Below, piece by piece: positions 22,437 to 32,400 of a DNA stretch of 64,000 nucleotides. The notes beneath the pieces are model-generated. The model was not told the origin of the DNA. It searched no databases and worked only from the letters and a program-made list of their open reading frames with translations. Position numbers and translations under genes: made by a program. Positions within the stretch are counted from its first letter, which is position 1, and every line of letters starts with the position of its first letter. The stretch is from Aquimarina mycalae (lineage in GTDB: Bacteria > Bacteroidota > Bacteroidia > Flavobacteriales > Flavobacteriaceae): positions 245,940-309,939 of the forward strand of contig NZ_JARYGY010000008.1 of NCBI RefSeq assembly GCF_029906345.1. Direction: 5' to 3'.

Positions 22437-23523
22437 TGTTTATTTCCGTCTTAACTTTTTCATATCTTTTTAATATAGGTCCAACGATTGTTTTTTTCTT
22501 CAGACTTTCGATTTGCTCATTCAATGCCTTGAGATGTGCCGTTTTTAAGGCTTCGTTCTTACTTGTAATTATGTTAGGTATTACACCAGTTCCTTCCCAG
22601 TCCAGTTCTGTAACAGGGTGGATACTACGGCTAACAGGAAGTTGTATTAGATAATTATTGTTTACTTCCATAAAATCAATTGCGTGAGCGGCTCCTGCAC
22701 TAGTTTGCCCAATTATTATTGCCTTATCAAAATGTTTCATAGCATAAGCAAATTGTTCTGCTAGTGAGAAGGTACTCTCACTTACCAATATAAATACAGA
22801 TTTATTTAAATAACGTTCTCCTCCAATTTCTTCAAAAGTAGAAGTAGATTCTCTCTCTTCCGAACGCCTTTCGTAGCTAGACATCCATAAGGTCGGCTTT
22901 TCATTAAAGAAATAACTCGCCAGATAACTATCGGTTGGACTATATCCGCCTTGATTTTCAGTCAAATCAATGATTAATGCATCAGTGTTAGCTACGAACC
23001 CCATAGTGGCATCAATCGTTGGTTTAACCCAGTCTAATGGTTGCCAAAAATTTAGTTTTATGTAGCCAATATTTCCTCCCAGTATCGCAACTTTTTCAAA
23101 GCCAAAATTCTCTTTTTTTGCATACCATAAGTTCCAATCAATTTTTTCTTCAGAATTCTTTTCTATTTTCTCTTCGGTTGTCGTTTCTTGTTGTCGTTTC
23201 AAACCTTCACGTCTAGATTTTACCAATTCAGGATTATATTGGATTTTGAAATGTTTATCCTTCGTGATTTCTACAAGGTCATTGGTTAAAGCATCAGCAA
23301 AACTCATATAGTCAATTATGCCATCATATTTTCCGCTCAAGTTTAGACTGTCCAGAGAGTTGTTGAAATGTTTAGTAGGCTTTGCAAACACATAATTTGT
23401 ATGTATTAGTTCCTTAATGCTCTCAATCGTGGTGCTTTTTTCATTGTCAGATATGTTTTCTTGAGAAAAGGTTGTAAAAGGTGTTATTAGCAAAAGGATT
23501 AAGATTTGTTGAATTCGTTTCAT
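22429..23523 (-). CDS. Secreted S41-family peptidase
   Basis: This 364-residue protein has a signal peptide (residues 1 to 20, ending Thr-Phe-Ser-Gln). The N-terminal helical region is followed by a C-terminal protease core of the S41 (tail-specific protease/CtpA) type. That core has Ile-Gly-Tyr-Ile-Lys-Leu-Asn-Phe-Trp near 165, Leu-Ile-Ile-Asp-Leu-Thr-Glu-Asn-Gly-Gly near 192 to 200, and Leu-Val-Ser-Glu-Ser-Thr-Phe-Ser-Leu-Ala-Glu near 250, where the nucleophilic Ser is expected. Gly-Gln-Thr-Ser-Ala-Gly-Ala-Ala-His follows. There is no evident PDZ domain, so it belongs to the shorter subgroup. It is the rightmost gene of the cassette array, and its C-terminal Asn-Asn-Arg and stop lie in element 20. 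Confidence 0.85.
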   Translation of the reverse strand: MKRIQQILILLLITPFTTFSQENISDNEKSTTIESIKELIHTNYVFAKPTKHFNNSLDSLNLSGKYDGIIDYMSFADALTNDLVEITKDKHFKIQYNPELVKSRREGLKRQQETTTEEKIEKNSEEKIDWNLWYAKKENFGFEKVAILGGNIGYIKLNFWQPLDWVKPTIDATMGFVANTDALIIDLTENQGGYSPTDSYLASYFFNEKPTLWMSSYERRSEERESTSTFEEIGGERYLNKSVFILVSESTFSLAEQFAYAMKHFDKAIIIGQTSAGAAHAIDFMEVNNNYLIQLPVSRSIHPVTELDWEGTGVIPNIITSKNEALKTAHLKALNEQIESLKKKTIVGPILKRYEKVKTEINNR

Positions 23524-23574
23524 ATTTTTTTATCCGTAAATTATATTTTTCAAATAATCAGTTTTTTTATAATA

Positions 23575-23684
23575 AGCGCTAACTACTGAATAACAGCAAT
23601 TGTTATTATTTCCGTTTGTAACTATTTGTAATCCTTTGTAAACGCTTAAATTCAAACATCATCTGCCGTTATTTGTTATGAACG
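23575..23684 (-). repeat. attC-like palindromic element 21 (right end of the array)
   Basis: The left arm CGCTAACTACTGAATAACAG pairs with the right arm CTGCCGTTATTTGTTATG. The left core CGCTAAC is complementary to the right core GTTAGCG of element 20, so the S41 gene between them is a complete cassette. No further element follows to the right. Confidence 0.72.
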
Positions 23685-23714
23685 CTTTCCAAAGAAACGT
23701 AAATTCCCCGAATA

Positions 23715-23748
23715 AAAAAACCACAACAATAACTGTTGTGGTTTTTTA
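23715..23748 (-). terminator. Rho-independent terminator for the metalloprotease gene
   Basis: The stem CCACAACA / TGTTGTGG with a 5-base loop is flanked by A-tracts and T-tracts on both sides, so it could work in both directions. It lies 25 bases after the stop of the 23774 gene and separates it from the cassette array. Confidence 0.85.
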
Positions 23749-23773
23749 GGGCCATAATACTATGGTTAATCTT

Positions 23774-26263
23774 TTACTTCTTCGGATCTAGTATTAATGA
23801 AACTCGTTCGGCAGCATCCTGTAAGTGATAACGTGTCATTCTATCAGCTGTTCTGCCAATGGCATTTCGGATCGCTCTTTGTAAATTTTTTAGCTCTGCT
23901 CTTACCACAGGTCTAATGTCACTTTGCGAAACATCTACATTGGTACGTCTTACAAAACGTCTAAAATTAGCAGGGATTGGTGTCTGCTCTTTGGTCATTA
24001 AAAACTCTAATCGTTCGATATAAGCTCGTTGCAGATTACGACGATATACATCTACGGTAGCACCGTTTCTTAGCTCACTCCAGATACCAGATCGCAGCTC
24101 GGTCATCATATCAATCAGTGTATAGGCATCAGTGTTATTCAAGGCTTCGTTTTCTATCAATCGAGCCATTCTTCCTTGATCCAGTAGGTTGTTTAACGTT
24201 CTGGTCTGAAAACCACGTACGCGTTCTACACTACCTGCAGATTCTATTTTGTTAAAAATAGTAGCATCTAGTAACCAATCTGGAGTAGCAAATAACTGTT
24301 CTTGTAAAAACTTCATGGCACGTTTTTGGTTTTCTTTAGTGACATGGGTATATACGGCTCCTTCTTGATCGTAGGTTTTATAATATTCGTATACACCTCC
24401 AATATTTGAGGCTACATGTCCCATATATCGATTGTATTGTCCAAGTACTTGTCCGTACATCGTTTGTAGATCATTATAGTTTTTACCATCTTCTGCGGTC
24501 CATTGTATCAGATTAGGTACAATTCTTTTTAAGTTAGCAATACCATACATACTTGCTTGTACTGCATCATCACCAAGATCTTCTGTTTGTGAGCTAGGAT
24601 CGATGACACCAAATTGCTGTCTCCCAAAACGGTATTTAGGATCATCTGCGTGTTTTAGTATCCAGCTATCTAAGGTTTTCTTTTCTTCTTCTGCGGTTGT
24701 ACCTGGAATTGGTCGATATCCCCATCGAATGGCATGTTTATCATAGATTCCGATTTCTGGCATCAATGCCACATCACCATCTCCTGGTTGTGCGATATAA
24801 TTAAAACGTGCATAATCCATAATAGAAGGTGCCGTTCCGTATTTTTTTGTAAACGCAGGATCACGTAGAGATTCTACTGGGTATGCTACGCTACTTCCCA
24901 TATTATGTGGTAACCCTAAGGTATGACCAACCTCATGAGCAGATACAAATCGGATCAGTCTACCCATTACTTCGTCTTTAAAAGCGACTCCTTGTGCATC
25001 TGGATTGATGGCTGCTGTTTGTACAAAAAACCAATTGCGTAATAAGGTCATTACATTATGATACCAGTTGATATCACTCTCTAGAATTTCTCCTGATCTG
25101 GGATCACTTACGTGCGGTCCATTGGCATTGGGTATCGGAGAAGCCAGATACCGTACTACAGAGTAACGTGCATCTTCTGGACTCCAATCTGGATCTTCTG
25201 CTACTGTTGGTGGATCTTTGGCAATAATAGCATTTTTAAAACCAGCTTCTTCAAAAGCTACTTGCCAGTCTTCGATCCCTTGTTTGATGTATTTTACCCA
25301 TTTTTTTGGTGTAGCGCGGTCTATATAATATACAATCTGTTTTTTGGGTACTACTAATTCTCCTCGGTTAAACTTTTCGATATCTTCATCACGTACTTCT
25401 AATCTCCATCGATCCAAATATCTGATCGTTTTACTTTCTTGAGCTTCTAATCCATAATCTGTTTGTCCTCTGGCAAACCATCCTACGCGCTGATCAAACA
25501 TTCTACGTTTCATCGGTGTTTCTGGAAGCAAAATCATAGAGTTACTCATTTCTAAAGAAATGGTTCCTGTACTGGCATTAGAAGGTGGTTCTCCTGCATT
25601 GTATGTTTTTACGTGCCTTGTTTCGATATTAATAGGATAACTACGTATAGAATCTATATATGAAAGGCTCTCATCTAATCGTGTAATTTTATATTGTTTC
25701 CTCCTAGCAGCAGGAAAACCAAGCGCTTTTACGTCTTTTTTAAACAAATTCGTAACATCAATCACTGTAGCGTTGTGTACAGAATCTTTATGAAAAGCTT
25801 TGATCGGGAATGCATGCAACACAGGTTCGAAGTTAGAATTCTCTACAGCTTCATGAATTGGTAATGAATCTGCGGCATATATTTGATGGGATACCACACG
25901 TAATAAAACCTTTTTGTTTTTCTTTTGCCATCGCAATACCTGAGTGTTTTGTTTTCCACCGCCAAATCCAATACCTGTAGCAGTTTTGGCAATACGAGTT
26001 ACCATCAACATTTCTCTGTTAAATAGAGAGTCTGGTATTTCATAGAAGTATTTGTCTTCTATATTATGAACGGTAAAAAGCCCTGGATCACTTTTAGCTT
26101 TTTTAGTAATTACCTCACTATAAGGTTTGATCGCATTTTTGTCTTTGCCTGGTTTTTTGGCGGCAGCTGCGGCTGGTGTTTTTCCTTTTTTATTCTGAAA
26201 TGCGGAACAGCTAGATAATGTTAACCCCAATATCAGTAATAGATATATCGTAATTTTATGCAT
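23774..26263 (-). CDS. Zinc-dependent metalloprotease lipoprotein (DUF5117/DUF4953-type)
   Basis: This is an 829-residue protein with a lipoprotein signal (Leu-Thr-Leu-Ser-Ser-Cys at about residue 19). A beta-rich DUF5117-like N-terminal region is followed by a catalytic domain with the extended zinc site His-Glu-Val-Gly-His-Thr-Leu-Gly-Leu-Pro-His near residues 442 to 452. A downstream Met-Asp-Tyr-Ala-Arg Met-turn is also present, so it is a metzincin-like enzyme. The long C-terminal helical domain is as usual for this family, which is widespread and chromosomal in Bacteroidetes. Its natural substrates are unknown to me. It is monocistronic, with its own terminator. Codon use looks richer in G and C than in the cassette genes, in line with a core gene. 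Confidence 0.88.
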   Translation of the reverse strand: MHKITIYLLLILGLTLSSCSAFQNKKGKTPAAAAAKKPGKDKNAIKPYSEVITKKAKSDPGLFTVHNIEDKYFYEIPDSLFNREMLMVTRIAKTATGIGFGGGKQNTQVLRWQKKNKKVLLRVVSHQIYAADSLPIHEAVENSNFEPVLHAFPIKAFHKDSVHNATVIDVTNLFKKDVKALGFPAARRKQYKITRLDESLSYIDSIRSYPINIETRHVKTYNAGEPPSNASTGTISLEMSNSMILLPETPMKRRMFDQRVGWFARGQTDYGLEAQESKTIRYLDRWRLEVRDEDIEKFNRGELVVPKKQIVYYIDRATPKKWVKYIKQGIEDWQVAFEEAGFKNAIIAKDPPTVAEDPDWSPEDARYSVVRYLASPIPNANGPHVSDPRSGEILESDINWYHNVMTLLRNWFFVQTAAINPDAQGVAFKDEVMGRLIRFVSAHEVGHTLGLPHNMGSSVAYPVESLRDPAFTKKYGTAPSIMDYARFNYIAQPGDGDVALMPEIGIYDKHAIRWGYRPIPGTTAEEEKKTLDSWILKHADDPKYRFGRQQFGVIDPSSQTEDLGDDAVQASMYGIANLKRIVPNLIQWTAEDGKNYNDLQTMYGQVLGQYNRYMGHVASNIGGVYEYYKTYDQEGAVYTHVTKENQKRAMKFLQEQLFATPDWLLDATIFNKIESAGSVERVRGFQTRTLNNLLDQGRMARLIENEALNNTDAYTLIDMMTELRSGIWSELRNGATVDVYRRNLQRAYIERLEFLMTKEQTPIPANFRRFVRRTNVDVSQSDIRPVVRAELKNLQRAIRNAIGRTADRMTRYHLQDAAERVSLILDPKK

Positions 26264-26408
26264 GAGTAATTTTTTTTATCGGCCGAAGATAAAGAAATAA
26301 CAAGGCGTTAAAAGTGAAAGGAACGTTAAATGCAATAAAGACTGGGGTTTACGGCAAATATTATTGTGTGTGTTTGTGAATTATTTATAATGTCTTCTTA
26401 AAGATTTA

Positions 26409-28385
26409 TTAATTTTCTGTAACAATAAATTCACTTCTTCTGTTTTGTTGATGTTGTTCTTTGCTACAGCGAACACCGTTGCTACATTTATTTTGCAGCA
26501 AGGTCTCTCCATAACCTCTACTTTTTACCCGATCAGGATCGATTCCTTTGCTAATGATGTAATTGGCAGTGGCAGTAGCTCTTTTCGAAGATAATTTCAG
26601 ATTGTAAGCATCACTTCCTTTACTATCTGTATGAGATCCTATTTCTATTTTTAGAGTAGGATATTCTTTCATATATGTAGCTATCTTATCTAATTCTGCA
26701 GCTGTTTTTCCTAAAATTAATGCCTTACTAGAAGCAAAATAAATTGGTTTTAGATTTAACAATTTAGCCAAATCTATTCCAGTATCCGGAGCATCATTTT
26801 CTAAAAAAAACTCCTTATGTACTTCTGTACTATCTCTGCTGGTTAAGATGGTAGTGGTAATTGGCGTATAGTTTTTCTTTTTTGCCTGGATCGTATAATT
26901 TTTATGATCACAATCTACTCTCAGTGTAAAAGCTCCTATCATATCAGTTACTCCTGTATAGACCACTTCATTATCTTGATTGTTAACTGTTATTTCTGTG
27001 TCAATCAAAAGTTCATTAGTTTTTTTGTCGAGTACAACACCGTTAATGGATCCAGCACAATCAGTGACCAAAGGTTTTAATTCTGTAATACTATAGAGAT
27101 CATCATCTCCTCTGCCTCCTGATCGATTAGAAGCAAAGTATCCTTTCTTAGTATCATCATCGATTATAAAGGTAACATCATCAAAATTGCTGTTTACAGG
27201 TCTGCCAATATTATATATTTTTTTCTTTGGTGTTGCTGTATTGATAACGAAAATATCCAATCCTCCCAAACCAGGATGACCATCTGACGCAAAATATAAC
27301 ATTCCTGTTTTGCTAATAAACGGGAAGGTGTCTCTTCCTTCTGTATTGATTTCTGGCCCTAGATTTTGAGGTGTTCCAAAGCTTCCGTCATCATTGATAT
27401 TAACAACATATAGATCTGATGCTCCGTATCCTCCAGGCATATCCGAGGCAAAATATAATTTTTTTCCATCGAAACTTAAGGTTGGATGTGCTACAGAATA
27501 TTGGTCATTATTAAACGGAAGTTCTTCTGGTTGAGACCATTTTTGTTTTGCACCTTGCACAGCTTTGTATATTTTAAGGCGGTTAATTCCTGTGGAATCG
27601 TTTTTAGACTTTCCTTTATATATATTATTTCTGGTAAAATAGATTGTAGTTCCATCCATAGTAAATACAGATGTGGATTCATGAAGACGAGAACTTAGTT
27701 CTTTGGCAAATTCTTTGGTAAAAGAGAGCGCCAAAGAATCGTTGGATACTTCTTTAAATAATCCCAAATATGATTGCTCATTCCAGGGATTTCGTTTTGC
27801 AGTTCCTTTGCTTTTTCCTCTTGAGGAAGAAAAGATCAATTGGTCTTTATAGATGGAAGGAGCAAAATCTGTAAAAGCAGAGTTGTTTTCATAATTGATA
27901 ATCTCATATCTTCCAGATTGTTTAACGATGTCTTCTAAGTAGTTTGGGTTTTCTGTTAATTTTTTTAATCTGGAATCTTTAACATCCAGATTATTGACAT
28001 AAGCGATCAGTTCATTTGCCTGATCATATAACTCCATATGCTTATAACACTGTGCGGCTCTGTAATAATATTCGGGTTGTAGTTCTTCAACAACAGTGCT
28101 GTCTTCTATAAGTTCGATACGGTGTTCAATCATTCTTCCATACCATTTACCTGCATTTTCTAAATCTGAATTATAGTAATAGGCATCAGCTAATTTTTGA
28201 TATACTTCAATAGAACCATTTCCTTTATTTATAATATCCCTATAGGAATCGATGGCATCGATATATGCCAGATTTTCATAGTTTTTATTTGCCTTTTTTA
28301 GTGATTTTTCTTGTGAAAATAAAAGAAACGGCAATATCAATATAATACCACTTATAAAATGAGATGTATACGTAACGATTTTCAT
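26409..28385 (-). CDS. OmpA-family protein with TPR and PD40 repeats, adhesin/T9SS-associated
   Basis: This is a 658-residue protein. After a signal peptide (to about residue 26) come TPR units (about 30 to 150). A series of PD40/WD40-like beta-propeller strands follows (170 to 420, for example Leu-Ser-Phe-Asp-Gly-Lys-Lys-Leu-Tyr-Phe-Ala-Ser-Asp). A carboxypeptidase-regulatory-like domain follows (about 445 to 530), then an OmpA domain (about 545 to 658) with Gly-Ser-His-Thr-Asp-Ser-Lys-Gly and Asn-Leu-Lys-Leu-Ser. The OmpA domain binds peptidoglycan, so the protein links cell wall and outer-membrane machinery. It follows the PorP/SprF-like gene by 18 bases and is the last gene of the adhesin operon, a common trio in flavobacteria. 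Confidence 0.9.
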   Translation of the reverse strand: MKIVTYTSHFISGIILILPFLLFSQEKSLKKANKNYENLAYIDAIDSYRDIINKGNGSIEVYQKLADAYYYNSDLENAGKWYGRMIEHRIELIEDSTVVEELQPEYYYRAAQCYKHMELYDQANELIAYVNNLDVKDSRLKKLTENPNYLEDIVKQSGRYEIINYENNSAFTDFAPSIYKDQLIFSSSRGKSKGTAKRNPWNEQSYLGLFKEVSNDSLALSFTKEFAKELSSRLHESTSVFTMDGTTIYFTRNNIYKGKSKNDSTGINRLKIYKAVQGAKQKWSQPEELPFNNDQYSVAHPTLSFDGKKLYFASDMPGGYGASDLYVVNINDDGSFGTPQNLGPEINTEGRDTFPFISKTGMLYFASDGHPGLGGLDIFVINTATPKKKIYNIGRPVNSNFDDVTFIIDDDTKKGYFASNRSGGRGDDDLYSITELKPLVTDCAGSINGVVLDKKTNELLIDTEITVNNQDNEVVYTGVTDMIGAFTLRVDCDHKNYTIQAKKKNYTPITTTILTSRDSTEVHKEFFLENDAPDTGIDLAKLLNLKPIYFASSKALILGKTAAELDKIATYMKEYPTLKIEIGSHTDSKGSDAYNLKLSSKRATATANYIISKGIDPDRVKSRGYGETLLQNKCSNGVRCSKEQHQQNRRSEFIVTEN

Positions 28386-28403
28386 AGTAACCTTTTATTT
28401 TAA

Positions 28404-29351
28404 TTAGAAGAATCTAGGATATAATACACGTTCTTTTTTCTTAAAGATTTCATAGCGTAAGAAAAATTCATAGGATCCAGAATTAAATTCTGTATTGCCC
28501 AGTGCTGTCGTTTCCCAATCATATGCAAACCCTAGCATCATACTATCTGAAACCTGAAACCCAACCAGACCACTTAATGCAGCACTCCATCTATAGGCTA
28601 ACCCTAAGGTAAGTTTGTCATAAAGTAAGAAATTGGCTGAGACATCAACTTGAAGCGGTGATCCAGAAACTACTTTACTCAAAACAGCAGGTTTTAGTTT
28701 TAGATATTCATTAATATCAAATACATATCCTAAAATCATATAGTAGTTAATTCTTTCGACAGCTAAAAAAGAAGAGGCTGTATTATCATTTGAAGATTCG
28801 TTAAAATGTTTTGTCTTGAGTAAGTTAGGAGCAGAAATTCCCGCATAGAATTTTGAGGTATAATAATAAGCACCTATTCCTACATTAGGAGAGAACTTAT
28901 TATCAATATTAGTATCTAATAAAATATCAGAGGTTGCATATTGATTGAGTCTGTTAAAATCAACATCAAGTAAATGTCCTCCTGCTTTTACTCCAAAGGA
29001 TAATTTGCCATCATCAGAAGTATTAATGGTGTATGAAAAATCAATATCAATATATGTTTCCTGAGTAGGGCCTATTTTGTCATTAACCAGCGATAATCCA
29101 AGTCCGACTTTTTCTGAAGCACCAATGGGTGAATGAATATTTAGTGTCTGAGTCACGGGTGCTCCATCAATACCTATCCATTGATTTCTATATAGTCCTG
29201 TAATACTTATTGCGTTTCTTGATCCTGCATATGCAGGGTTTACACTGATGGTGTTATACATATATTGTGTATACTGAGCATCTTGCTGCGCATAGATCCC
29301 CAACATAGAAACTGAAAATAAAATAATACTTAATAAATATGTTTTTTTCAT
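28404..29351 (-). CDS. PorP/SprF-family type IX secretion membrane protein
   Basis: This 315-residue protein has a signal peptide (to about residue 21, Ile-Tyr-Ala-Gln). The family opening is Gln-Asp-Ala-Gln-Tyr-Thr-Gln-Tyr-Met-Tyr-Asn, followed by Val-Asn-Pro-Ala-Tyr-Ala-Gly-Ser-Arg. The rest is amphipathic beta strands typical of an outer-membrane barrel. SprF-like proteins serve secretion and surface attachment of partner adhesins with type-B C-terminal signals. Its position immediately after such an adhesin gene (56 bases) and before the OmpA-family gene supports this assignment. The partner would be the giant adhesin of 29408 to 42882. Confidence 0.9.
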   Translation of the reverse strand: MKKTYLLSIILFSVSMLGIYAQQDAQYTQYMYNTISVNPAYAGSRNAISITGLYRNQWIGIDGAPVTQTLNIHSPIGASEKVGLGLSLVNDKIGPTQETYIDIDFSYTINTSDDGKLSFGVKAGGHLLDVDFNRLNQYATSDILLDTNIDNKFSPNVGIGAYYYTSKFYAGISAPNLLKTKHFNESSNDNTASSFLAVERINYYMILGYVFDINEYLKLKPAVLSKVVSGSPLQVDVSANFLLYDKLTLGLAYRWSAALSGLVGFQVSDSMMLGFAYDWETTALGNTEFNSGSYEFFLRYEIFKKKERVLYPRFF

Positions 29352-29407
29352 AAGATTATTATTTCTGAAAAGAATAATAAAAATGTTTGTTGTTTATATT
29401 GTTGGTA

Positions 29408-32400
29408 TTATCTATTGATGTATAGATAACCTGATCTAGTTTTGGATATTCCTGAATCATTCTTGTATGCCAATACATAGAAATAAGTACCTACTGGTAA
29501 CTGGCGCTCTTGATTTACCGTTGCTCTACCATTAGATTCTCCTCTGAAATATTCTTGGTTTTGACCATATCCAATGGCTTCGTATACAAGTACACCCCAT
29601 CGATTGAATATTTTTAATTCATTTTCTGGGAAATTCTCAATATTTCGAATGATAAACACATCGTTATCACCATCTCCGTTTGGTGTTACGGCATTGAATA
29701 CTTCCAGATCATCTTCTGCTGTTGGATCCGAATTATTAGGTTCTAAATAATCAGGGATTCCATCACCATCAGAGTCAAAAGCATCATCGGGAACCATATC
29801 TCCATCAGGATCTGGGTTTTCGTCCTCTGTAGGTATCCCATCATTATCATCATCAATATCTTGGAAATCATCGATTCCATCTCCATCAGAATCTTGAGGG
29901 TCATAATTTACTTCTCCAGTATCTGGATCATCTTGCACCTGATCAGGAATACCGTCATCTCCATAAGGTCCGTCTATGGTTCCATCACCGTCACTATCGA
30001 TACCATCATGACCCGCTTCGATATAATCATAGATTCCGTCACCATCAGCATCTAGATCTAAACTGTCAATAATACCATCACCATCGGTATCTAATAAAGG
30101 ATCACCGTTTTGTTCTTCGATATCGGTAATACCATCATTGTCATCATCCAGATCGATAATGTTAGGAATTCCATCACCATCAGTATCTAAATAACTTATC
30201 GTAGGATCATCAGGGTCATCATCATTATCAGGATCATTATCGGTAGGATCATCAGGATCATCTGAGTCTTCTGTGATAGTTCTAGAGGAGTTAGGGATCG
30301 ATGCATTCGCAAATGCTGTATTCGAAACTAAACCATTTATCATGTCATTTTCTGTAATCACATGCGTAGCAGTTACTATAAATGTTTCTCCTGGAGCAAG
30401 TGTGGCTATGGATGAAGGATTGTTTAAAACTGCATTAGGATCCACCACATTTACATTTAGTAATGTTACGTTTCCAGTGTTAGTAACTGTGATTGTATAA
30501 TTCAGCACATCTCCAACTTCAGTATAAGTGATAGTATCTACTGTTTTAAGTACTGAAAGAGTTCCTAATTGTGGAGTAGAGGTAATGGTTGGGTCATCTG
30601 GTTCGCCATCTCCATTACTGTCATTGTCAGTAGGGTTATTAGGATCATCAGAATCATCAGTTACTATACCGCCATTGGTGCCTTCTGCGGTTACTGAAGC
30701 TATATTGGTTACAGAACCTGTGTCTAGATCTTGTTGTGTAATTGTATGTGCAGCTGAAATTGCAATAGTTTCTCCAGGCAGTAACGTAGCGATATTAGCA
30801 GGTATAATACTACCTGTATCTGCATTTGAATCTGAAATAGCGATATTACTTAAGGTTACATTTCCTGTATTGGTTACTTGTAATGAATAGGTAATAATCT
30901 CTCCAACAGTATCCCATAATCCATCTGGTGCATTGTCTGCAGCCTTGGTTAATTGAATAGATGGATTTTGAATCAGGTCTGTATTTGTAATATCATCTGG
31001 ATCACCATCACCATTGCTATCTGCATCTGTAGGATTATTAGGGTCATCCGAAATATCACTTACTATATTTCCAAAAGGATCATCGGCTTCTACATTGGCG
31101 GTATTCATAACGATTCCTGCATCTAAATCCAGTTGGGTTATTGTATGAGCTGCAGTTGCCAAAATAGTTTCACCTGGAAGTAAAATTGTAATACTTGATG
31201 GATTGATACTTCCTGTATCAGCATTCGCATCGGTAATAACTATATTTGTTAAGGTTGTAGTTCCTGTATTGGTAATTGTTAGCGAATAATTAATTTGTTC
31301 ACCAACAGTATCATAAAACCCATCAGTAGCACTTAATGATTCTTTTAAGATACTGATACCACTTTGAACAGTAAATGTTGTTACAGTATTATCATCAGGG
31401 TTTCCATCATTATTATCATCAACATCTGTAGGGTCATTTGGATCATCCGAGTTATCAGATACTGTGATTCCGTTAGGATCCTGTCCAGAAACAACTGCTG
31501 CATTGGTAACGTTTCCTGAATCAATATCAAATTGAGTTATTATATAGGTTGCTGTAAAAGAAGTAGTGTCGTTCTGATCAGGTATCAAATCTATGGGTCC
31601 TCCATTAACAGTAACTAATGGATCCGTAATTATGATATCTGTAATGGTTGTGTTTCCTGAATTTATAACTTCAAAAGTATATGTAATTGTTTCTCCGATT
31701 TGAGCAAAACCATCGCCATTCGTATCATTGAATGTTCCTGTTTTTAATAACGTCAATTCAGGGCTTCCAATAAGGTCTGTGACTGTTGGGTCATCTGGAT
31801 CGCCATCCCCATTTAGATCTTCATTATTTGGATTGTCTGGATCGTCAGAGAAATCACTTACGTCTGTAATAATACCACCATCATCATCTTCTCCAGTTAC
31901 TAATGCACTGTTGGAAATATTACCAGAATCAATATCCGATTGTAAAATAACATACGTGGCTGTAAAACTTGTATTGTCTGTTTGTGCTGGGTTTAAGTTT
32001 ATTGGACCACCTGTTACAGATACTATTGGATCAGAAATTGTAATGTTGGTAATGGTAACATTTCCAGTATTTCTAACATCAAAAATATAGGAAATAGTTT
32101 CACCGTTTTGGGGAATCCCATCACCGTTTTCGTCATTGAAATTAGCCGTTTTAAACAGTGTAAGCTGTGGGGCTCTAGCTAATGTTGTGATGGTTGCATC
32201 ATTATTAACGATAGTAGTAGGATCATCAGAATTATCTGTTACTACTCCTGTAGATGGATCAATACCAGATGTTGTTGCTGTATTGATAACTTCACCAGTA
32301 TTCACATCAGATTGCAATAATACATAAGTAGCTGTAAATGTAGTAGTGTCGGTTTGACCTGGAATCAATGTAATTGGTTCTCCTGTTACTGGAATTAATG

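Noticed and set aside
144..23684. The palindromic elements as rho-independent terminators
   Set aside because: Most are 100 to 197 bp with AT-rich arms, lack a T-tract after the stem, overlap coding sequence, and have cores that are complementary across genes rather than always within the element.
144..23684. The palindromic elements as MITEs or insertion sequences
   Set aside because: No transposase and no target-site duplications were seen, and the orientation is uniform at 3' ends of genes. Not fully excluded without comparison of relatives.
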